Part shown: one piece after another, positions 1 through 6,212 of the stretch
Layout: each line of letters begins with the position of its first letter
Numbering within the stretch: the stretch's first letter is position 1
From: Campylobacterales bacterium
GTDB taxonomy: Bacteria; Campylobacterota; Campylobacteria; Campylobacterales; Sulfurovaceae
Length of the DNA: 7,338 nt
Direction of reading: 5' to 3'
NCBI GenBank assembly: GCA_016937075.1
Contig: JAFGWQ010000182.1
Span: forward strand, 1 to 7,338
Notes under the pieces: model-generated
What the model saw: only the letters and a program-made list of their open reading frames with translations
Databases searched by the model: none
Told to the model about the DNA's origin: nothing
Position numbers and translations under genes: made by a program

Positions 1-651
1 ATCATATTTACCTGGCTCGATTGCTGCAGCCCAGCTATCAAAGATTTGTACAACATCTACGCCTGAGAGAATCTGTTTTTCCATATACAGTTTAACTACT
101 TGCGTTACTTTTGAGAGTATTGCATGCAAAAGCTCAGGGTTAGAGTACATCATCTTTTTGCATATATTATATGTTTTAGTACCTTGACCTTCTATCATAT
201 AAGTAGCGAGCGTCCATGGAGCTCCTGTAAATCCGATAAGAGCCTTATCTTCTGCTAAACGCTCTTTTATGAGTTTGATAGTCCCATATACATAAGTGAG
301 TTTATTTGCAGCTTCTTCTCCGCCTAGCAAAGCATCTATGTCTGCTTGTGAAGTGATAGGATTTTCAAATACCGGGCCTTCTCCTTTGACAAAATCAAGC
401 TTCATACCCATCTCATTTGGCACTACCAATATATCACTAAACAATATCGCTGCATCGACTCCAAGTCTATCTACAGGCTGAAGTGTAACTTCGCATGCAA
501 GTTCAGGATCATGGCAAAGATTTAGAAAATTTCCGGCTTTTGCTCTTACTTCCATATATTCTGGTAAGTATCTTCCGGCTTGTCTCATCATCCACACAGG
601 TGTATATGGTGTCGGTTTTCCCAAACATGCATCTACAAAAATTTTACCCAT
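1..651 (-). CDS. hemE: Uroporphyrinogen decarboxylase (HemE), carboxy-terminal part missing at window edge
   Basis: HemE removes the four acetate carboxyl groups of uroporphyrinogen III to give coproporphyrinogen III in cytoplasmic haem synthesis. The 217 residues visible start at an ATG (651-649) and stay open to base 1; the family is usually about 340 residues, so roughly the last third lies outside. Seen directly: the signature RQAGRYLPEY at residues 23-32, whose two arginines (R23, R27) bind substrate carboxylates; FSDILVVP with D73, the aspartate that co-ordinates the pyrrole nitrogens in this family; GAPWTLATYMIEG around Y151; and FDSW with S206. No active-site residue in the visible part is missing. 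The start is fixed by the family amino terminus and by the TAATG junction with the upstream membrane-protein gene (1-nt overlap), so its translation is probably coupled. It is the last visible gene of the gyrA-asd block. Confidence 0.96.
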   Translation of the reverse strand, partial: MGKIFVDACLGKPTPYTPVWMMRQAGRYLPEYMEVRAKAGNFLNLCHDPELACEVTLQPVDRLGVDAAILFSDILVVPNEMGMKLDFVKGEGPVFENPITSQADIDALLGGEEAANKLTYVYGTIKLIKERLAEDKALIGFTGAPWTLATYMIEGQGTKTYNICKKMMYSNPELLHAILSKVTQVVKLYMEKQILSGVDVVQIFDSWAAAIEPGKYD

Positions 652-1166
652 TAATGGTTACCGCCCTTATGTAAAAAATAAAGACCTACCGAAAGAGCCA
701 ATATAGAAAAAGAAAAATATAGCATTTCCAATGCACCGTTATAATTAGTATGCAATACTCTTTGGAAAAAACTAACGATCAAAACCATTACGATAACTTT
801 TGCAAGTTTATCTTTTAGCTCATCAAGAGAGTGGATCTCAAGTATTTTAGAAGAAGCACTTTGCTTGGCTATATCGATATCTGATATAAAGAGCTCATAT
901 AGTCCAAAACCGAATATAAATAAAACTATTGCCATTAGATACAGATCAACAGCACCGATTAGTCCACTGACGACTTCTTCGTGAAAATGTTCCGGATGAA
1001 GATGATTTAAAAATACATTACCTACACTAACTACTACACCAAAAACATCCATGCTTGCCACAATGAACAGTGCCATACCGCCCAGCATACTAAAAATAAC
1101 TGCAAGCAGTACAAAAAATCTACTGTCCCACAATATTCTCTCAAAGATAGACTCTATAAATTTCAT
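651..1166 (-). CDS. UPF0114 / YqhA-like four-helix membrane protein
   Basis: A 171-residue inner-membrane protein of unknown biochemical function. Hydrophobic segments lie at about residues 17-37, 72-94, 122-138 and 146-165, and the motif GLYELFIS (88-95) ending the second helix is the hallmark of the UPF0114 (YqhA) family; E. coli YqhA is about the same length. The start at 1166 is preferred over an upstream in-frame ATG at 1250, because a strong GGAGG (1175-1171) sits 4 nt before it and because the extra 28 residues would be Cys-rich translation of the asd 3' end in another frame. The start codon overlaps the asd stop as ATGA (1163-1166). The loop between helices 1 and 2 carries four histidines (H55, H57, H60, H62) next to two glutamates, which may be a metal or pH site (inference). 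Transcribed with asd and hemE. Confidence 0.85.
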   Translation of the reverse strand: MKFIESIFERILWDSRFFVLLAVIFSMLGGMALFIVASMDVFGVVVSVGNVFLNHLHPEHFHEEVVSGLIGAVDLYLMAIVLFIFGFGLYELFISDIDIAKQSASSKILEIHSLDELKDKLAKVIVMVLIVSFFQRVLHTNYNGALEMLYFSFSILALSVGLYFLHKGGNH

Positions 1167-2197
1167 ATTTCCTCCAATTTGATCCATTTTTGTGCTATAC
1201 GTACTGCATTTGTAGCAGCTCCTACACGCACCTGGTCTGCAACACCCCAAATATGAAGTATGTTTGGTGCAAATATATCTTTTCTGATTCTACCGACATA
1301 TGTCATATCGGTATCTGTTGCCGTTAAAGGCATTGGATATTCTTTGTTTTCCAAATTATCTATAACAACTACATTTTCAAATGCAGCTAAAGCTTTTTTG
1401 GCTTCTTCAACACTCACATCTACGCCTTCTTTGAACGTGATGGTGATAGATTCACTATGGCTTCTAAGAACCGGTACACGAACACAAGTAGCGCTTACAG
1501 CAAAACTCGAATGCATTATTTTATTGGTCTCATTGACCATTTTCATCTCTTCTTTAGTGTATCCGTTTTGCTGTGGTGTATCTATCTGGGGAATGACATT
1601 TAGTGCTATTCTGTGAGCAAACGCCTCTACTTTAGCTTCATCCAATGAAAAATTAAAAAATGCTTGCATTTGATTTACAAGCTCTATCATACCTTTTTTA
1701 CCAGCTCCGCTTACTGCTTGATACGTACTGACATCCACTCTTTTGATCCCATATAGATCATCAAGCGGTTTAAGCAATTGTACCATTTGAATAGTAGAAC
1801 AATTTGGATTGGCTATGATACCAGACTCTTCCCAAAGCTCTATATCTTCAGGATTTACCTCAGGTACAACTAAAGGAACCTTAGGATCCATTCTAAAGTG
1901 GCTAGTGTTATCTATAACAACCGCTCCTGCAGCTACGGCATATTTAGCAAACTCTGCAGATATACTTCCACCTGCACTAAAAAAAGCTATATCAATATCT
2001 CTTCCGTCAAAAACTGTCGAAGTTAACTCTTCGATCTTATATCTCTTGCCGGCAAACTCTATCTCTTCTCCTACACTTCTAGCACTTGCCAATGGCAATA
2101 GATTTGCAACCGGAAAATTTTGCTCTTCAAGTACACGAAACAACTCTTCGCCTACAGCTCCACTGGCACCAACAACTGCTACATTATATTTTTTCAA
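1163..2197 (-). CDS. asd: Aspartate-semialdehyde dehydrogenase (Asd)
   Basis: Asd reduces beta-aspartyl phosphate to aspartate semialdehyde with NADPH in the cytoplasm, the branch point to lysine and diaminopimelate (cell wall), threonine, methionine and isoleucine. At 344 residues it is full length. Visible: the NADP-binding loop GASGAVGEE (10-18); NPNCSTIQM with the catalytic cysteine C133; the loop SGAGKKG (163-169); E217 in KEEMKM; and CVRVPVLRSHSES with the substrate arginine R240 and the general-acid/base histidine H247. The start codon is TTG (2197-2195); the ribosome site GAGG (2209-2206) lies 8 nt upstream, directly after the gyrA stop, and the Rossmann strand begins at residue 4, so no other start fits. 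It follows gyrA by 12 nt and overlaps the next gene by 4 nt. The TTG start may set its output below that of gyrA (inference). Confidence 0.97.
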   Translation of the reverse strand: MKKYNVAVVGASGAVGEELFRVLEEQNFPVANLLPLASARSVGEEIEFAGKRYKIEELTSTVFDGRDIDIAFFSAGGSISAEFAKYAVAAGAVVIDNTSHFRMDPKVPLVVPEVNPEDIELWEESGIIANPNCSTIQMVQLLKPLDDLYGIKRVDVSTYQAVSGAGKKGMIELVNQMQAFFNFSLDEAKVEAFAHRIALNVIPQIDTPQQNGYTKEEMKMVNETNKIMHSSFAVSATCVRVPVLRSHSESITITFKEGVDVSVEEAKKALAAFENVVVIDNLENKEYPMPLTATDTDMTYVGRIRKDIFAPNILHIWGVADQVRVGAATNAVRIAQKWIKLEEI

Positions 2198-2209
2198 CTC
2201 TTTTACCTC
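2195..2209 (-). promoter_or_regulatory. Ribosome binding site and TTG start of asd
   Basis: On the minus strand the gyrA stop TAA (2212-2210) is followed at once by GAGG (2209-2206), an 8-nt spacer, and TTG (2197-2195). The reading frame has no ATG in a position compatible with the conserved KYNVAVVGASG start of the protein, so the site decides the start in favour of TTG. Confidence 0.8.
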
Positions 2210-4681
2210 TTATTCTTCAGTTATATCTTCGTCAATGCCATTTTCACTGACTTCTTCTTTTGGACATTTTGCAATACTGACAACAGTATCTTTATTTTCT
2301 ACTTTTACTATTGTTACACCCGATGCTGCTCTACCGGTCTTACGGATACTCTCCATATCAACTCTTATCATTTTGCCTACACTTGTTAAGCACATCAGAT
2401 CTTTATCGTTTTCTACAAATACCACACCTACAACATCTCCGGTTTTTGGTGCTATTTTCATAGAAATAACACCCTTGCCTGCTCTAGTTTGCTCTCTATA
2501 TTCGCTCGCAGTTGTTTGTTTGCCAAAACCTTTTTCGCTCACTATTAAAATCTCATTTGATTCATCTTCTATAGTGGTGGCACCGCATACGTAATCATCT
2601 GCTATTTTGAATTTAATACCGGTAACTCCTCTAGCAACTCTACCTATTTCTCTAAGATCATCAATTTTAAATCTGATACACATACCCTTTTTGGTAGCTA
2701 TGAACAGCCATTGCGTTTTAGGAGTAGCTATCTGAGTCTCAACAAGTTCATCATTTTCATCTAGATTGATCGCTCTAACACCGTTGCTTCTGATATTTTG
2801 GTATTCAGATAGATTGGTTCGTTTAACGATACCGTTTCTTGTAAAGAATACTAAACTTTTATCTTCTGCGAAATCAGTAGTAGGAATGATAGCCATTATC
2901 TTCTCATCTGCTTGCAAATTAATAAGATTTACTACCGCTTTACCTTTGGCTGTACGGCTTCCTTCAGGTACGCGATAAACTTTTAGCCAGTACAGTTGAC
3001 CTTTGTCGGTGACAAATAGAAGAGTATCATGCGTATTTGATATAAAGAATCTTTCGATAAAGTCATCATCATACGTAGTAACCGCTATTTTGCCTTTACC
3101 GCCTCTGTTTTGTTTCTCGTACTGCTTGACAGGCACTCGCTTGATATATCCACGGTGAGTAATGGTTACCACCATAGGTTCATTTGGTATCAGATCTTCA
3201 ATATCTATATCGTCATAGTCATCCACTATCTCAGTGCGTCTTGGTATACTGTAAGTACTGCTTATCTCTACAAGTTCAGCCCTGATGATACCGTTGATCA
3301 TCTCTTCGCTTTTTAGTACACTCTCTAAGTATTCAATAGTTTTGCGAAGCTCAGCTAGTTCATTTTCTATTTTTTCTATCTCAAGACCCGTTAGTCGTCT
3401 AAGTCTCATCTCAAGTATTGCTTTAGCTTGTATCTCAGAAAGAGAAAAGCGGTTCATCAGATTATCTTTGGCTTCTGTATCATCATTACTTGCTCTGATA
3501 ATTTTTATGACTTCGTCTATATTATCAACAGCGATTTTTAGACCTTCTAGGATATGAGCTCTGGCTCTTGCTTTTTCTAGGTCAAAGATGGTTCTGCGAA
3601 TAACAACTGTTTTGCGGTGGTTAAGGAAAAGTTCCATTAGCTCCATCAAATTGAAGACTTTTGGCTCTTTGTTGACAATAGCAAGCATGATAATACCAAA
3701 TGTCACTTGCATTTGCGTAGATTTAAATAAGTTATTTAATACTATATCACTCATTGCATCACGCTTAAGTTCTATAACTACACGTATTCCTTCTCTGTCA
3801 GACTCATCTCTAAGTTCGGCTATACCCTCTATTTGTTTGTCTTTAACTAGAGCTGCTATATTTTCAATAAGTCTTGCTTTGTTTACTTGGTATGGAAGCT
3901 CATCTATGATGATGATTTCTTTATTTGCTTTTTGCTCTATGTGAGTTTTTGCTCTTACTTTGATACGGCCTCTCCCGTTTTCGTATGCTTCAGTAATTCC
4001 TTTGCGTCCAAATATGATGCCACCGGTTGGAAAATCAGGGCCCTGGATGATTCGCATAAGATCGCCAATAGTTGCATCGCTATTATCTATACGATATACC
4101 AAAGCATCTATTAGCTCATTGAGTCTATGGGGCGGTATATTTGTTGCCATACCGACAGCAATACCGGAACTTCCGTTAAGAAGAAGATTTGGAATACGGC
4201 TAGGAAGAACATCTGGTTCACTCATACTGTCATCATAGTTTGGAGTAAAATCAACAGTATCTTTATCAAGATCAGCTAGTAATTCTTCTGCTATCTTGGT
4301 CATTCTAGCTTCAGTATAACGCATTGCTGCAGCACTATCGCCATCTACTGAACCGAAGTTTCCTTGTCCATCCACAAGGGGTGCTTGCATAGAAAAGTGT
4401 TGTGCCATACGAACCAGCGCTTCATATACAGAACTGTCTCCATGCGGGTGATATTTACCTATTACATCTCCGACGATACGAGCAGATTTCTTGTATGCAC
4501 TTCTATGTCCAAGGTTTAGCTCATGCATAGCAAATAAAATTCTTCTATGTACAGGCTTAAGGCCATCTCTTGCATCTGGCAACGCCCTACCTATAATGAC
4601 ACTCATAGAGTAGTCAAGGTAACTACCCTTGATACTGTCTTCTATTAATACCTCTTCTGTATTCTCTATCATTAAGTTCAT
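2210..4681 (-). CDS. gyrA: DNA gyrase subunit A (GyrA)
   Basis: GyrA is the cleavage-and-religation and DNA-wrapping subunit of gyrase; with GyrB it introduces negative supercoils using ATP. It has 823 residues, normal for the family. Visible in order: the amino-terminal winged-helix/tower breakage-reunion domain with the catalytic tyrosine Y122 in AAMRYTEARM (118-127); the quinolone-determining segment HPHGDSSVYE (78-87) with S83 and E87, numbering equal to E. coli and looking like a susceptible wild type; the coiled coil around 435-465; the GyrA box QNRGGKG (524-530) opening the beta-pinwheel carboxy-terminal domain with its six repeating blades; and a short acidic tail (809-823). The first ATG (4681) has AAAGGAG ending 4 nt upstream; a second ATG three codons on is 13 nt away and less likely. 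It is the first gene of the minus-strand block, driven by a TATAAT box at 4719-4714. Confidence 0.98.
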   Translation of the reverse strand: MNLMIENTEEVLIEDSIKGSYLDYSMSVIIGRALPDARDGLKPVHRRILFAMHELNLGHRSAYKKSARIVGDVIGKYHPHGDSSVYEALVRMAQHFSMQAPLVDGQGNFGSVDGDSAAAMRYTEARMTKIAEELLADLDKDTVDFTPNYDDSMSEPDVLPSRIPNLLLNGSSGIAVGMATNIPPHRLNELIDALVYRIDNSDATIGDLMRIIQGPDFPTGGIIFGRKGITEAYENGRGRIKVRAKTHIEQKANKEIIIIDELPYQVNKARLIENIAALVKDKQIEGIAELRDESDREGIRVVIELKRDAMSDIVLNNLFKSTQMQVTFGIIMLAIVNKEPKVFNLMELMELFLNHRKTVVIRRTIFDLEKARARAHILEGLKIAVDNIDEVIKIIRASNDDTEAKDNLMNRFSLSEIQAKAILEMRLRRLTGLEIEKIENELAELRKTIEYLESVLKSEEMINGIIRAELVEISSTYSIPRRTEIVDDYDDIDIEDLIPNEPMVVTITHRGYIKRVPVKQYEKQNRGGKGKIAVTTYDDDFIERFFISNTHDTLLFVTDKGQLYWLKVYRVPEGSRTAKGKAVVNLINLQADEKIMAIIPTTDFAEDKSLVFFTRNGIVKRTNLSEYQNIRSNGVRAINLDENDELVETQIATPKTQWLFIATKKGMCIRFKIDDLREIGRVARGVTGIKFKIADDYVCGATTIEDESNEILIVSEKGFGKQTTASEYREQTRAGKGVISMKIAPKTGDVVGVVFVENDKDLMCLTSVGKMIRVDMESIRKTGRAASGVTIVKVENKDTVVSIAKCPKEEVSENGIDEDITEE

Positions 4682-4713
4682 TGGACTCCTTTGGCTGCCT
4701 CAAAAATTGGATT

Positions 4714-4719
4714 ATTATA
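4714..4719 (-). promoter_or_regulatory. Probable gyrA promoter, -10 box
   Basis: A perfect TATAAT on the minus strand (4719-4714), placing a start of transcription near 4707 and a leader of about 26 nt ending in AAAGGAG. There is no convincing -35 hexamer, which is normal for sigma-70 promoters of Campylobacterota. It would drive gyrA, asd, the UPF0114 gene and hemE. Confidence 0.6.
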
Positions 4720-4783
4720 TCTAAGCATGGCTTAAGGGGTAGTAATCACAAATAGCCCAAGAATGCTTTTACAATTCACAAGC

Positions 4784-4789
4784 TATAAT
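4784..4789 (+). promoter_or_regulatory. Probable exbBD promoter, -10 box
   Basis: A perfect TATAAT 39 nt before the TTG start of exbB; transcription would begin near 4796, giving a leader of about 27 nt that contains the AGGAG at 4812-4816. No clear -35 is present. It diverges from the gyrA -10 box about 65 bp away, so the two promoters share one regulatory region. I see no convincing Fur-type operator. Confidence 0.55.
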
Positions 4790-4811
4790 TTCCTAAAAAC
4801 TAAAATAAATC

Positions 4812-4825
4812 AGGAGCTGCAATTG
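4812..4825 (+). promoter_or_regulatory. Ribosome binding site and TTG start of exbB
   Basis: AGGAG at 4812-4816, a 6-nt spacer, then an in-frame TTG at 4823-4825. This spacing is ideal, while the neighbouring in-frame ATG codons (4763 and 4838) have no Shine-Dalgarno at a usable distance, so the site decides the start. Confidence 0.7.
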
Positions 4826-5275
4826 CCTATTGAAGAGATGAAAGTCATTATAGATTATGGGATTATTGGGCTTTTAATGCTATTGGGATTTGTAATAATA
4901 TTTTTTGGAATAGAAAGAATTTTGTATTATAGAAGTATCGATATATCTAAATATTCAAGTCGCATATCTCTTGAGCTTGATCTATCACGTAATCTCTCAA
5001 CTGTGGCCACTATCGGTTCAAATGCACCATATATTGGATTGCTTGGTACTGTAATTGCCATTATACTTACTTTTTATGTCATGGGAGATGCAGGAAACAA
5101 TATCGATACCGGTGAGATAATGAAAAACCTGGCTCTTGCTCTTAAAGCAACTGCGGCTGGACTAGCTGTTGCAATTCCGGCTACCGTAATATATAATATT
5201 CTTTCAGAACAAGTAGATGTATTGCTGGCAAAATGGGATATACATCAAGAAAATATAGCATCTCAAAACAAGTAG
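4823..5275 (+). CDS. exbB: Biopolymer transport protein ExbB (MotA/TolQ/ExbB proton channel family)
   Basis: ExbB forms the membrane pentamer that, with ExbD, uses the proton gradient to energise TonB (or a TolA-like partner) for outer-membrane transport. The 150-residue product is the short type common in Campylobacterota. Membrane segments lie at about residues 12-30, 68-88 and 108-127; the family core SNAPYIGLLGTV (66-77) and KATAAGLAVAIPATVIYN (108-125) are clear. The preferred start is TTG at 4823: AGGAG (4812-4816) is exactly 6 nt upstream. An ATG at 4763 lies upstream of the -10 box and cannot be on that transcript, and the ATG at 4838 lies 21 nt from AGGAG. By my alignment from memory, the third helix has L105 and K108 where E. 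coli ExbB has a buried glutamate. TolQ is the alternative name, but the partner ExbD and the size favour ExbB. Confidence 0.87.
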   Translation: MPIEEMKVIIDYGIIGLLMLLGFVIIFFGIERILYYRSIDISKYSSRISLELDLSRNLSTVATIGSNAPYIGLLGTVIAIILTFYVMGDAGNNIDTGEIMKNLALALKATAAGLAVAIPATVIYNILSEQVDVLLAKWDIHQENIASQNK

Positions 5276-5281
5276 GTTGAA

Positions 5282-5662
5282 ATGAAAAGAAAAAAATTTA
5301 CTACAATGAATGTAGTACCTTTTATCGATATCGTTTTGGTTTTGCTCGTGATCGTTTTAGCTACTGCTAGCTTTGCTACCAAAAATCAATTATCTATCAA
5401 TTTGCCAACATCAAGCAGTGAAACAAAAGAAGAGCCGAAAAAAATGGTTATAGCCATTGATAAACAAGGAAATTATACATATGACGGTCAAAAAATTTCA
5501 CTTACGGATATGGCACAAAAGCTTTCGCTTTTGGATCCGGACAGTGATGCAATATCTTTATACACAGATGAGACGGCTGATTTTAAATATTTTGTAGCAG
5601 TAATTGATATTCTTAAAAAAAGAAATTTTGAAAAAATTTCTATAGTAACTAAAAGCGAGTGA
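5282..5662 (+). CDS. exbD: Biopolymer transport protein ExbD (ExbD/TolR family)
   Basis: ExbD is the stator-side partner of ExbB: a single membrane helix carrying the proton-relaying aspartate plus a periplasmic domain that contacts TonB. The 126-residue product has a basic amino terminus (KRKK, 2-5), a helix at about 12-31 and the key aspartate D16 in NVVPFIDIVLVLL, matching the essential intramembrane Asp of the family. The periplasmic domain (about 40-126) shows the usual pattern ending in KISIVTKSE. The gene starts 6 nt after the exbB stop; its only ribosome site is a weak AGG overlapping that stop, so coupled translation is likely. No tonB follows: the next gene is on the opposite strand, so the TonB partner must be encoded elsewhere. 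TolR is the alternative identity. Confidence 0.9.
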   Translation: MKRKKFTTMNVVPFIDIVLVLLVIVLATASFATKNQLSINLPTSSSETKEEPKKMVIAIDKQGNYTYDGQKISLTDMAQKLSLLDPDSDAISLYTDETADFKYFVAVIDILKKRNFEKISIVTKSE

Positions 5663-5701
5663 TATAAATTTTTTATTGTTATATAAAATACTAAAACTAA
5701 C

Positions 5702-6019
5702 TTAATCGGCTAAAATCTCATACACTCTGCCTAGTTTTTCTTGCAAACCGCCTATACTCATATTGCGGCCTTCACGCACAAACTCTTTGCCGTCTAAAAA
5801 TACTATAAGTGTTGGTATTGAAAATACTTGGAAATGCACTGATATCTCCAAGTTTTCATGGGCATCTAAAAATATTTGCTCGATCAAAGGAAAGTTGTTA
5901 TCAAATAGCTCTTTTACTTTTGGACGAAGAGCATGACATACATTGCATCTCTCACCTGAAAAATATAGCATCACTCCAAGCTTGGAAGATATTAGATCCT
6001 CTAAAGTTTTTATATCCAT
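5702..6019 (-). CDS. Thioredoxin-fold protein with CNVC active site
   Basis: A 105-residue, single-domain thioredoxin-like protein, the size of a classical thioredoxin. Visible: a beta strand VMLYFSG (16-22), the redox pair C25-N-V-C28, and the cis-proline loop SIPTLIVFLDGK (67-78) with P69. There is no signal peptide or membrane helix, so it should act in the cytoplasm. The active site differs from the WCGPC of true thioredoxins (preceding residues GER, dipeptide NV), so its redox potential and partners are probably different; its substrate cannot be told from sequence. The start has AAGGA (6029-6025) 5 nt upstream. It converges with exbD, the stops being 39 nt apart. The general-purpose trxA product is the alternative but is disfavoured by the motif. 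Confidence 0.85.
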   Translation of the reverse strand: MDIKTLEDLISSKLGVMLYFSGERCNVCHALRPKVKELFDNNFPLIEQIFLDAHENLEISVHFQVFSIPTLIVFLDGKEFVREGRNMSIGGLQEKLGRVYEILAD

Positions 6020-6075
6020 TTTTATCCTTTTTTATGTTTTATACCGCTATTACTCAAAGCCAATCTGCTTCATAA

Positions 6076-6086
6076 ACTATAGTATA
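6076..6086 (-). promoter_or_regulatory. Possible promoter of the thioredoxin-like gene
   Basis: Two overlapping -10-like hexamers on the minus strand, TATACT (6086-6081) and TATAGT (6081-6076), would give a leader of about 50 nt. A rival TATAAA at 6043-6038 would leave only about 12 nt before the start codon. The choice cannot be settled by eye. Confidence 0.3.
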
Positions 6087-6089
6087 TCA

Positions 6090-6169
6090 TTGTCATTCTG
6101 AGGCATTTCATGCCGTGAGAATCCAAAAAATAGATCTTTACGAAGTCTAAAGACTTCTCAAGATGACAA
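6090..6169. repeat. 80-bp double-hairpin element with terminal inverted repeats (MITE/REP-like)
   Basis: The ends TTGTCATTCTGAGG (6090-6103) and, read from the other strand, TTGTCATCTTGAGA (6169-6156) match at 11 of 14 positions, the outer 7 perfectly. Inside are two hairpins. Hairpin one (6095-6122) pairs ATTCT with AGAAT and GGCAT with ATGCC around a TTC loop. Hairpin two (6134-6164) pairs ATCTT with AAGAT and GAAGTC with GACTTC around a TAAA loop. The layout is that of a non-coding intergenic repeat such as a miniature inverted-repeat element; from memory, similar TGTCATTCTGAG... sequences occur between genes of many unrelated bacteria. No flanking target duplication is evident. Only one whole copy is in the window, so its repeat nature is inferred from structure. 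Confidence 0.65.
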
Positions 6170-6194
6170 AAACTTTAGAGGCAATTCTTTATAT

Positions 6195-6212
6195 TATTGT
6201 TAGGAAACAATA
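6195..6212. repeat. Short perfect palindrome TATTGTT-AGGA-AACAATA
   Basis: Two 7-bp arms with a 4-nt spacer, 119 nt upstream of the yebC start and upstream of its -10 box. It has no following T-run, so it is not a terminator; it could be a protein-binding site or chance in AT-rich DNA. Confidence 0.35.

Noticed and set aside
1167..1250. 28-residue amino-terminal extension of the UPF0114 protein
   Set aside because: The extension is the asd 3' end read in another frame, and the GGAGG lies just before the ATG at 1166.
1809..2594. Long plus-strand frame (261 codons) opposite asd and gyrA
   Set aside because: It is Ser/Thr-rich antisense translation of two well-identified genes with no ribosome site, and it crosses their junction.
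3110..4238. Several plus-strand frames of 68-118 codons opposite gyrA
   Set aside because: All are shadows of the gyrA coding frame with unlikely amino-acid composition.
4682..4822. Fur-box-like site controlling exbBD
   Set aside because: The region is AT-rich, but no stretch shows the repeated GATAAT-type units convincingly, so iron control is not supported by the sequence.
5662..5684. ATATAA / TTATAT inverted repeat between exbD and the thioredoxin-like gene as a terminator
   Set aside because: The stem is 6 bp of A-U only with an 11-nt loop and no following T-run; too weak to call.
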